Source: Leptolyngbyaceae cyanobacterium M65_K2018_010
GTDB taxonomy: Bacteria; Cyanobacteriota; Cyanobacteriia; Phormidesmidales; Phormidesmidaceae
DNA: 16,990 nucleotides
Assembly: GCA_015295885.1 (NCBI GenBank)
Contig: DVEE01000537.1
Span: 1-16,990 of the forward strand
Direction: 5' to 3'
The notes beneath the pieces were generated by a model. It made no database searches and was not told the DNA's origin. It worked only from the letters and a program-made list of their open reading frames with translations. Below, piece after piece: positions 6,520 through 12,507 of this stretch (position 1 is the stretch's first letter; each line of letters starts with the position of its first letter). The position numbers and the translations under genes were made by a program.

Positions 6520-8282
6520 ACCGTGACCGCATAGTCCACTAGTTGCAGCAGACGATGGCGCAGGGTCTCTAACCCCAGTCGCTCCGTGGCCGAGATAAAC
6601 AGGGCCTGGGGATATTCTTCTCGGGCAATGGCCAAATCTTCACTACTGATCCGGTCGGCCTTGTTAAACACCAGCAGCATAGGGCCAGGGGCAATGGGCA
6701 TCTGGTTGAGAATCCGCATCACCCAGTGAATTTGGTCCTGCCAGGCCGGGTGGGAGACATCGACAACATGGAGTAGGGCATCGGCTTCGGTGACCTCTTC
6801 CAGGGTGGCCCGAAAGGCATCCATCAGTGAAGCGGGCAATTCTTCAATAAAACCCACGGTGTCGGTCAACACCAGTTGGGTGGTCTCGTGGGTGTCGGGG
6901 TCGGTAATGGCTAAACGGCGGGTGGTGGGGTCGAGGGTCGCAAAGAGCTGGTCGGCGGCATAGACCTGGGAGTTGGTCAGGGCATTGACCAGGGTGGATT
7001 TGCCGGCATTGGTGTAGCCCACTACGGCAACGGAGGGCAGGTTGTCATCCTGGCGGCGGTGGCGCAACCGGGCCCGGTGAGCCTGGAGTTGGTTGACCTC
7101 CTGCTGGAGTTTGGTAATGCGCCGCTGGATCGCCCGCCGCTCGGTTTCCAGCTTGGTTTCCCCTGGGCCGCGGGTGCCAATGCCACCCCCCAACCGCGAC
7201 ATGGCCTGTCCCCGTCCGGTCAGGCGGGGCATCTGGTATTCAAGCTGGGCCAGCTCCACCTGTAGCTTACCGGCCCCGGTTTTGGCCCGCTGGGCAAAGA
7301 TATCCAGAATGAGTTCGGTGCGGTCAACCACTCGAATGCCAATCAGGTTTTCTAGATTGCGCACCTGCACCGGCGAGAGATCCCGATCGAAGACCACCAG
7401 ATTAGCCCCTACGGTCTGGGCTGCCAGGGCCACCTCCTGCACCTTACCAGCGCCTAACACGGTTTGGGGATGGGGCCGAGGCCGCTTCTGATACATCGTC
7501 TCCAGCACTTCGCCGCCGGCACTGTCCACCAGGCGTTCCAGCTCTTCAAAGCGGTGCCTAAAGTGGTCGGGGGTTTGGTCGCTGGTGAGCAAACCCACCA
7601 CCACCACGCGATCGCGCTCTGTATCCACCTGGCGGGCGGTAAAGGCGCGACGAAATTCCTCCTCCAGGCCCTCCGCTAAATCCAGAAAGTCTTGGCGAGC
7701 CAATTCTTCCAAGCCCATGGCCGGAGACACGACCCAACGCTGCTCTGGATGGGGTACTAGATGGGCCAAGTAGGTGGTTTGCACGTAGCCGCTAGCGCGG
7801 CCACCACGCCCCTTAAAGCCGCTCCCGGTGAGGGCCAGGACCGCCAAAGCATCTAGCCGTTGCAGGGCCATGGTGGTGAGCATGGCATCCCCGGGGGGCT
7901 CGGCGTCCAACTGGGTGGCAATACAGCGAATACCGCAGAGGCGCTCCTCCCCGTAGCGGGGCAACTCGGTGAGGGGAATCTGAGTCTGCCGAAGGCTGCC
8001 GACCCCCACTCGTATCACCTGACCCCGCCGGTTCACGTAGACGCAAACCGGATTGCCAATCTCAGTACTGATAGCCGCCAACCGCTGGGCGAATTCCGGA
8101 GTGACGATACAATCTCCTGGAAAACGCTGATGATAAAGCCTTTGTAACTGCTTCAGCTGGCTGGGCTTGAGCCCTTTGAGATGGCCGTAGACCGTTTCGA
8201 TAGGGACGCTTTCCTTCGGGAAGAGAGACCTGTTTAGATTATAGAGGTACGCTTTTACCTCCGTCCTCTCTCCGGGCGGCAA
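6516..8282 (-). CDS. hflX: Ribosome-associated GTPase HflX, cyanobacterial long form
   Basis: HflX binds the 50S subunit and splits stalled 70S ribosomes, especially under heat or antibiotic stress (family knowledge). Coordinates give the longest frame, from a TTG at 8280-8282 (588 residues). The first ~27 codons are doubtful because a TATAAT sits inside them; the real start may be an ATC at 8199-8201. The first ~215 residues form an extension absent from the shorter E. coli protein but usual in cyanobacteria as I recall. The HflX domain with VLGAGKVQE follows, then a coiled linker (RAIQRRITKLQQEVNQLQAH). The GTPase motifs are G1 GYTNAGKST (422-430), G3 DTVGF from Asp474, G4 NKAD (540-543) and a G5-like SATE. 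All are intact. The gene is convergent with and overlaps the upstream-facing pseudouridine synthase gene by four bases. Confidence 0.95.
   Translation of the reverse strand: MPPGERTEVKAYLYNLNRSLFPKESVPIETVYGHLKGLKPSQLKQLQRLYHQRFPGDCIVTPEFAQRLAAISTEIGNPVCVYVNRRGQVIRVGVGSLRQTQIPLTELPRYGEERLCGIRCIATQLDAEPPGDAMLTTMALQRLDALAVLALTGSGFKGRGGRASGYVQTTYLAHLVPHPEQRWVVSPAMGLEELARQDFLDLAEGLEEEFRRAFTARQVDTERDRVVVVGLLTSDQTPDHFRHRFEELERLVDSAGGEVLETMYQKRPRPHPQTVLGAGKVQEVALAAQTVGANLVVFDRDLSPVQVRNLENLIGIRVVDRTELILDIFAQRAKTGAGKLQVELAQLEYQMPRLTGRGQAMSRLGGGIGTRGPGETKLETERRAIQRRITKLQQEVNQLQAHRARLRHRRQDDNLPSVAVVGYTNAGKSTLVNALTNSQVYAADQLFATLDPTTRRLAITDPDTHETTQLVLTDTVGFIEELPASLMDAFRATLEEVTEADALLHVVDVSHPAWQDQIHWVMRILNQMPIAPGPMLLVFNKADRISSEDLAIAREEYPQALFISATERLGLETLRHRLLQLVDYAVTV
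8199..8243 (-). promoter_or_regulatory. hflX promoter, ribosome binding site and possible ATC start
   Basis: On the minus strand a consensus -10 TATAAT (8238-8243) would start transcription near 8231. Downstream, AAGGAA (8211-8216) lies nine bases before an in-frame ATC (8199-8201). From that codon the protein reads I-E-T-V-Y-G-H-L-K-G-L-K, where I recall cyanobacterial homologues starting M-E-T-I-Y-G. There is no ATG, GTG or TTG within several dozen codons on either side except the far TTG at 8280. No good -35 is seen. Confidence 0.5.
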
Positions 8283-8421
8283 GGGGTTGGGCTCGAGTCA
8301 TTGGGGGCGGCCCAGCCAAGGTTTTAATCGCCCAACCACGGTTCAACGGCTGCCCGGCTTACCCTAGTGCTCTTAACTAACCGCTGGGTTGGCCCTCTGC
8401 CCAGCCCCCTGGAGTAACCCT

Positions 8422-9345
8422 ATGCCCCTTGGTCCGAAGAAACTGCCATGGCTAGTTGTGAGCGGAGCCACCTTGGCCTGGTCCCTGGCCCTGGTGGCCC
8501 GGCCGGTCTATTCCCAGACCCCAGCCCTGCCCCTGGTGGCGCTGCCGACCCAGGAGGCGGCCCTCAGCTTGGATCCCTGGGATCAACTGCGGCAGGCCCA
8601 GGTGATTTACCTGGGGGAACGGCACGATAGCGCGGCGGATCATGCCGCTCAACTGGCCATTATTCAAGCCCTTTACCATCAAAACCCTAATCTGGCCATT
8701 GCCATGGAGATGTTTCAGCGGCCCTTTCAGGAGGTTGTCAACCGCTACTTAGCCGGGGAACTTTCAGAAGCAGAACTGGTGGAACAAACCGAATACGAAC
8801 AGCGCTGGGGCTTCGACTGGGAGTTCTATGCTCCGATTGTGCGCTTTGCCCAAGCCCAGGGCCTACCGATTCTGGCCCTAAATGCCCCCAGTGAGATCAG
8901 TCGGCAGGTGGCCCGCCAGGGGTTGACCAGCCTACAGGGGGATGATTTTCGGTTTATTCCGCCCCTACCAGATATCGACACGAGGAGTGCAGCCTACCGA
9001 GAGTTGGTCACTCCGGCCTTTGAGCACATGAGCCACCAGGGCCACCTGAGCTTTGAGAACTTTTTCGCCGCTCAGGTGCTCTGGGACGAAACCATGGCTG
9101 AGACCATTGCCCACTTTGTGCGCCGCCATCCCCACACCCAGGTGGTTGTCCTAGCCGGGATCGGCCATGTGGCCTACGGCTATGGCATTCCCAACCGGGT
9201 AGAGCGGCGTCTGGGCGTTGACCTTAACCAAAGGATTGTGCTGCTGAGCCCCCCACCGGATACCCCTGCCGAGCCGTTAGCTCCTATGGCCGATCTGCTA
9301 TGGCAGGGGCAGTCGGGCATGGGAAGAGACCCCCAGGGGCCTTGA
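8422..9345 (+). CDS. Exported ChaN-like protein (heme-binding-uptake/Tiki-like fold)
   Basis: A 307-residue protein of the ChaN (DUF399) family. ChaN of enteric bacteria is a heme-binding lipoprotein linked to iron; the fold is related to Tiki/TraB metalloproteases, and the role in cyanobacteria is not established. Visible family marks are LGERHD (Gly65-Asp69), MEMFQRP (95-101) and the late GIGHVAYGYGIPNRV block with GIGH at 246-249. Residues 1-31 look like a Sec signal (basic start, hydrophobic 10-26, cleavage near PVYS-Q). There is no lipobox Cys, so the product is probably soluble in the periplasm or thylakoid lumen. The ATG at 8422-8424 is preferred because GGAG (8411-8414) lies seven bases upstream; the longer TTG-started frame from 8389 lacks a site. 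It diverges from hflX. Confidence 0.9.
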   Translation: MPLGPKKLPWLVVSGATLAWSLALVARPVYSQTPALPLVALPTQEAALSLDPWDQLRQAQVIYLGERHDSAADHAAQLAIIQALYHQNPNLAIAMEMFQRPFQEVVNRYLAGELSEAELVEQTEYEQRWGFDWEFYAPIVRFAQAQGLPILALNAPSEISRQVARQGLTSLQGDDFRFIPPLPDIDTRSAAYRELVTPAFEHMSHQGHLSFENFFAAQVLWDETMAETIAHFVRRHPHTQVVVLAGIGHVAYGYGIPNRVERRLGVDLNQRIVLLSPPPDTPAEPLAPMADLLWQGQSGMGRDPQGP

Positions 9346-9353
9346 TACAATGG

Positions 9354-9400
9354 CCTGTATACAATACTTAGCCTGAAAGTGTATACAGGATTGCTATAGT
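9354..9400 (+). promoter_or_regulatory. Paired TGTATACA palindromes around a promoter
   Basis: CCTGTATACA (9354-9363) and TGTATACAGG (9380-9389) are a perfect 10-bp inverted repeat 16 bp apart. Each contains the 8-bp palindrome TGTATACA, so the two sites start 24 bp apart. A possible promoter has -35 CTGAAA (9373-9378), a 16-bp spacer holding the second site, and -10 TATAGT (9395-9400). This geometry suits an operator repressing the small gene at 9425. It sits immediately after the ChaN-like stop codon (9343-9345). Confidence 0.5.
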
Positions 9401-9424
9401 GCTTCAGCAGCATTGAGAGGCCGG

Positions 9425-9598
9425 ATGGCAGCAAGATCAAAGGGGCGGAATAACCAGAGGTGGGACTTTATTCAGTGGTCCTGGAGTTCATCGCGACTAG
9501 AACCGAAAAATCCGAGGGGGATGGATCCGGGCTTTGTGGTGGATAGGCGACGATTGCAGCGGTACCTGAACTCTTTAGAAAGTTTTTCGGGGGAGTAA
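9425..9598 (+). CDS. Small basic Trp-containing protein, unknown
   Basis: A 57-residue frame with nine Arg, two Lys and three Trp close together (WDFIQWSW at residues 13-20). A conserved-looking middle (SRLEPKNPRGMDPGFVVDRRRL) and a C-terminal helix follow. The ATG at 9425 has GAGAGG (9415-9420) four bases upstream; an in-frame TTG at 9413 would add four residues. I do not recognise the family. The composition suggests nucleic-acid or membrane-surface binding, but that is a guess. Support for its being a gene comes from the promoter-like palindromic region upstream and non-random composition. No homology check was possible. Confidence 0.5.
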   Translation: MAARSKGRNNQRWDFIQWSWSSSRLEPKNPRGMDPGFVVDRRRLQRYLNSLESFSGE

Positions 9599-9642
9599 AC
9601 CCTTGGCAGATAGAGGTTTAGGAGCAATGCAAGCAGAAAAAA

Positions 9643-9671
9643 TTGAAAATCAAGCCGATTGGGTCTATAAC
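9643..9671 (+). promoter_or_regulatory. Promoter of the CAAD protein gene
   Basis: TTGAAA (9643-9648), a 17-bp spacer and TATAAC (9666-9671) form a good sigma-70-type promoter. The predicted start near 9679 gives a leader of about 79 nt ending with AGGA (9745-9748), nine bases before the ATG at 9758. The leader contains a small hairpin, GTCTG (9707-9711) with CAGAC (9723-9727). Confidence 0.65.
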
Positions 9672-9757
9672 TCTGCTAACGCTCCCAGCGAAATAGGTGT
9701 ATTCTTGTCTGGTGTTTTTTGTCAGACTCCGTTGTCTAAGCCCCAGGATGTTTCATC

Positions 9758-10183
9758 ATGAACACAGAATTTCAGTCCGAAGCTTCGTTTAAAGAGCCAG
9801 AAAAGCCAATGGTTGAGGTTGATTCCTCAGAGTCTGCTGCCGCTGCCCTGGGGGATGAAGCGACCCGGCAAATCAGCCAAATTTGGGAGAAAGTTTCCGG
9901 ACTTTTGGGTGACTTGCCCGACTACGTGTCGGAGTTCTTCAAGCGCTATCGTCGCCCTATTGTCACGGTCGGGTTGATTTTGGCCGCCATTCTAGCGGTC
10001 AAAATTGTGTTGGCTTTGTTGGATGCCGTCGACGATATTCCCCTCCTAGCCCCGGCCCTGGAACTGATTGGCCTGTTCTACACCGGTTGGTTTCTCTATC
10101 GCTATCTGCTTAAGGCCTCGAATCGTCAAGAACTGCTGGATGACATCACCGCCATTCGGGACCAAATTCTAGGCAAAAGCTAA
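9758..10183 (+). CDS. CAAD/CURT1-type thylakoid membrane protein
   Basis: This 141-residue protein has the single CAAD domain, which appears both appended to some cyanobacterial aminoacyl-tRNA synthetases and in the plant CURT1 and cyanobacterial CurT proteins that bend thylakoid membranes. An acidic, flexible N-terminus (1-35) is followed by an amphipathic helix (about 37-62). Two membrane helices (67-90 and 94-117) share the typical end GLFYTGWFLYRYLL. A C-terminal amphipathic helix (SNRQELLDDITAIRDQIL, 121-138) completes the pattern. Length and order fit CurT, but cyanobacteria often carry several stand-alone CAAD proteins, so I give no symbol. It has its own promoter (9643-9671). Confidence 0.88.
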   Translation: MNTEFQSEASFKEPEKPMVEVDSSESAAAALGDEATRQISQIWEKVSGLLGDLPDYVSEFFKRYRRPIVTVGLILAAILAVKIVLALLDAVDDIPLLAPALELIGLFYTGWFLYRYLLKASNRQELLDDITAIRDQILGKS

Positions 10184-10264
10184 CCCTGCCCGCCACTGAG
10201 GGACTCCGCATCCCTTTCCCTGGCGCCCTGGGGAGATGGGTTCGGTTAATTACCCCTGCGGGTG

Positions 10265-10314
10265 AAGGATCAGGTTTTTATACTGGTGAATAGGTACCAG
10301 TCAGCCTGATCTTT
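10265..10314 (+). promoter_or_regulatory. Nested dyad overlapping a -10 element
   Basis: AAGGATCAGG (10265-10274) pairs with CCTGATCTTT (10305-10314) over 10 bp with one G-T pair. Nested inside, ACTGGT (10282-10287) pairs with ACCAGT (10296-10301) around an 8-nt loop. A good -10, TATACT (10279-10284), overlaps the left inner arm, with no clear -35. The structure may be an operator for the gene at 10336, or, if transcribed from upstream, a hairpin that ends the CAAD transcript. Only three T follow, so a terminator role is weak. Confidence 0.5.
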
Positions 10315-10335
10315 AGCCCCAGGGATGTTTGATTC

Positions 10336-11649
10336 ATGCCCGAAACCCATACCCTGATCAAAGCCATTGAACGTCTGGACCATCGGGTCACCATTGGTGA
10401 TGTGGCCGCCGAGGCCGGACTTTCCTTGCAGGAGGCTCAACAGGGGGTTCTGGCCCTAGCGTCAGAGGTGCAGGCCCACCTTCAGGTTTCTGAGGCGGGG
10501 GAAATTGCCTACGTTTTCCCCAGGAATATGCAGGCAATTTTGCTCAGCAAATCCTGGCGGCTACGCTGGCGGGCGGTCTGGCAGCATATCTGGAAAGTCT
10601 TGTTCTATCTGATTCGCATTTCCTTTGGGGTAGTGCTAATTCTTTCCCTGGTGCTGATCACCCTGGCTATTGTTGCCCTGGTTATCGCCGCTAGTGCCGC
10701 TTCCCAACGGGATGATAGTGGTCGTGACGGTGGCTTTGGCGGTGGTATGGTGGTGTTGCCCAGGGTTTGGTTTGGGCCCGATATTTTTTGGCTGTTTGAT
10801 TTTGATGACCGTCGCCGCCGGCCTCGCCCTAAGGGCGATCGCACCAGCCCGATGAATTTTCTGGAGGCAGTGTTCTCCTTTTTATTTGGTGACGGTAACC
10901 CCAACGCTGATTTGGAAGAGCGGCGGTGGCAAGCGATCGCGGCGGTGGTCAAGGCCAACGGCGGGGTCGTAGTGGCCGAACAGATCATCCCCTTCCTGAA
11001 CGATTTAGGCCAGGGCTGGGCCAAGGACTTTGAGGACTTTATGCTACCGGTGCTGAGCCGGTTTAATGGTCTTCCCCAGGTGAGCCCCGCCGGAGGGTTA
11101 GTCTACCAATTCCCCGAGCTGCAAGTCACCGCCCAAGCCCGAGGACGAATTGCCGTGCCCCGGTTCTTGCAGGAACTCCCTCGCAAATTTAGCCAGGCCA
11201 GCTCTGGCCAGATTATGGGGGCGATTGGGCTGGGTAGTGCCAACCTGATTGGCGCTTTGGTGCTAGGGAATCTGCTCCAGGATCAGGCCCTGGTAGCCCA
11301 GATTGGCGGCGTGGTCGCCCTGGCGAACTCCCTCTACTGGGTGCTGTTAAGCTATGGTTCTGCTTTTCTAGGCATTCCCCTGGTGCGTTACTTTTGGGTG
11401 CAGCGCCAGAACCAAAAAATTATGACTCGCAACCAGGAGCGAGAACAGCGAGCTGAGGCCTTGGCCCAGTTGGATGATCCCCTGCGCGAGAAACTCGCCT
11501 TCGCCAAAACCCTCGTTACCCAAACCATTGTTACCAGCGATGACCTGGCTTACACCACGGAAACTGACCTGGTGGAGCAGGAGGCCGCTAATAAAGACCG
11601 CTTGGACGAGGAATGGCAACGCCTGCTGGAGCAACGGCGATCCTCCTAA
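10336..11649 (+). CDS. Membrane protein with two winged-helix-like modules, unknown
   Basis: A 437-residue protein that looks like a conserved cyanobacterial (perhaps plastid) family I cannot name. Module A (residues 19-66) looks like a winged helix: VTIGDVAAEAGLSLQEAQQG then a wing-like VSEAGEIAYVFP. A long hydrophobic segment (91-120) follows, then a Gly-rich loop (FGGGM, 134-138) and an Arg cluster (159-169). Module B (about 209-265) repeats the pattern with VVVAEQIIPFLND, VLSRFNGLPQVSPAGGLVYQFP. Two more hydrophobic segments follow (291-313 and 318-348), and a charged coiled C-terminus ends at 437. The start is the ATG at 10336; ribosome binding is weak, and an out-of-frame ATG lies at 10325. 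A nested dyad upstream may control it. Function unknown. Confidence 0.85.
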   Translation: MPETHTLIKAIERLDHRVTIGDVAAEAGLSLQEAQQGVLALASEVQAHLQVSEAGEIAYVFPRNMQAILLSKSWRLRWRAVWQHIWKVLFYLIRISFGVVLILSLVLITLAIVALVIAASAASQRDDSGRDGGFGGGMVVLPRVWFGPDIFWLFDFDDRRRRPRPKGDRTSPMNFLEAVFSFLFGDGNPNADLEERRWQAIAAVVKANGGVVVAEQIIPFLNDLGQGWAKDFEDFMLPVLSRFNGLPQVSPAGGLVYQFPELQVTAQARGRIAVPRFLQELPRKFSQASSGQIMGAIGLGSANLIGALVLGNLLQDQALVAQIGGVVALANSLYWVLLSYGSAFLGIPLVRYFWVQRQNQKIMTRNQEREQRAEALAQLDDPLREKLAFAKTLVTQTIVTSDDLAYTTETDLVEQEAANKDRLDEEWQRLLEQRRSS

Positions 11650-11678
11650 GTTGGCGCACTGGGGGGCACCCAGCCAAC
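11650..11678 (+). terminator. Hairpin directly after the stop codon at 11649
   Basis: GTTGG (11650-11654) plus CTGGG (11659-11663) pair with CCCAG (11669-11673) plus CCAAC (11674-11678). This makes a 10-bp stem with a 4-nt bulge and 5-nt loop starting one base after the stop. It is strong and GC-rich but has no T run, so it may act as a 3'-end stabiliser rather than a true intrinsic terminator. Confidence 0.45.
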
Positions 11679-11787
11679 CATGGGGCCAGCTAAAGCGATA
11701 GACTCAGGGGTCACATTCTTGCCCCAGGCTTGAGCGTTCAAGGACTCAGCCAGAGGCATCCTGGCCTGTAGATGTTTGACCGTGCCT

Positions 11788-12330
11788 TTACTCCAGGGCC
11801 TGGGCCTTCACAACATCCAAGACCTCATCACACCAGTCAATCCAGGCTTGCTCGTAGCGCAGGCCCCGTCGCAGGGTGAGGTAGCGGAACTGCTCAGTTA
11901 CCGGGGGCTGAGCGATCGCCCGATACTGGGCCTCCATAGCCTGATATGCGGCCAGCTTTTCGCTGTGTATTTGGCGACGCCGATGTAGTTCTTGAAGCAG
12001 CAAGTCGTGAGACACAAAAGGAGTGGCTAGTACCTTAACCAGCAGGTCTTCCCGAATCGGTGTAGGCTCCGTGGGTTCAGCATACCAGCGGGCCAGTTCG
12101 GCCTGGCCGGCCGCCGTAACGCGATAAATCTTTTTGTCGGGCTTACCCTCCTGGGGCACTTTTTCGTAGACAACCCAGCCCTGCAGCTCCATTTTGCCCA
12201 GTTCTCGGTAAATCTGCTGCTGGCTGGCCTGCCAATAGCAGCTCACGCTTTCTTCAAAGCGCTTACTGATGTCGTAGCCACTCAAGGGCTGATCGGATAG
12301 AACTGCCAAAATCGTATGGGAAAGAGCCAT
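11788..12330 (-). CDS. PadR-family transcriptional repressor
   Basis: A 180-residue regulator of the PadR family, dimeric winged-helix proteins that often repress nearby transporter genes and release DNA on ligand binding. The N-terminal winged helix is clear: MALSHTILAVLSDQPLSGYD, then ISKRF and QIYREL, with the wing at KIYRVTAAGQ. The C-terminal half (about residues 95-180) is helical with a charged, likely dimer-forming region (DLLLQELHRRRQIHSEKLAAYQAME). The ATG at 12328-12330 is chosen because PadR proteins begin just before this motif. A longer TTG-started frame (to 12396) would run through the operator dyads and is unlikely. The gene diverges from the efflux operon and probably controls it. 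Confidence 0.9.
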   Translation of the reverse strand: MALSHTILAVLSDQPLSGYDISKRFEESVSCYWQASQQQIYRELGKMELQGWVVYEKVPQEGKPDKKIYRVTAAGQAELARWYAEPTEPTPIREDLLVKVLATPFVSHDLLLQELHRRRQIHSEKLAAYQAMEAQYRAIAQPPVTEQFRYLTLRRGLRYEQAWIDWCDEVLDVVKAQALE

Positions 12331-12349
12331 AGAGGTTTTAACTGACCGG

Positions 12350-12408
12350 TTGACATACTCAACTAATTGAGTATAACCTTGGGTCAGTATATTCAACTTA
12401 TTGAATAT
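12350..12408. promoter_or_regulatory. Divergent padR/efflux promoter with two operator dyads
   Basis: Plus strand: TTGACA (12350-12355), 16-bp spacer, TATAAC (12372-12377), facing the efflux operon. Minus strand: -10 TATACT (12370-12375) facing padR. Two perfect dyads lie here: ATACTCAA-CTAA-TTGAGTAT (12355-12374), which covers the plus-strand spacer, and ATATTCAA-CTTA-TTGAATAT (12389-12408). They share the form ATAYTCAA-CTWA-TTGARTAT and start 34 bp apart, about three helical turns. Binding at the first would block both promoters. The PadR protein is the natural candidate. Confidence 0.8.
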
Positions 12409-12440
12409 CCACTTGTTGAATACCCACTTGTTGAGCAGGG
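12396..12440. repeat. 15-bp tandem repeats carrying TTGAATA half-sites
   Basis: Three consecutive 15-bp units, ACTTATTGAATATCC (12396-12410), ACTTGTTGAATACCC (12411-12425) and the diverged ACTTGTTGAGCAGGG (12426-12440). The first overlaps the right half of the second operator dyad. The later units add TTGAATA- and TTGAG-type half-sites downstream of it, in the leader of the efflux operon. Confidence 0.75.
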
Positions 12441-12507
12441 GCTGAGGTGGGTGGTCGTTTGGTCATCCTGCTAAATCGGGTTTTGTTGTGCTGCCAGAGG
12501 TACTGTT

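Noticed and set aside
7093..7491. Plus-strand open frame of 132 residues inside hflX
   Set aside because: Its composition is that of a reverse-strand shadow, and hflX motifs occupy the other strand.
8285..8337. Inverted repeat GGTTGGGC/GCCCAACC upstream of the ChaN-like gene
   Set aside because: The arms are 37 bp apart and low in complexity for GC-rich DNA, and no promoter element lines up with them.
8389..8421. Longer ChaN-like protein from a TTG at 8389
   Set aside because: The ATG at 8422 has a well-placed GGAG and gives a proper signal peptide; the extra residues would disturb it.
9627..9761. A 44-residue frame overlapping the CAAD gene start by ATGA, suggesting translational coupling
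   Set aside because: A good promoter (TTGAAA-N17-TATAAC, 9643-9671) lies inside it, so the CAAD transcript would begin within the frame. Its own ribosome binding site is only two bases from the ATG, and the sequence looks random.
12331..12396. N-terminal extension of the PadR protein from a TTG start
   Set aside because: It would translate across the operator dyads, and the family starts at the ATG 12328-12330.
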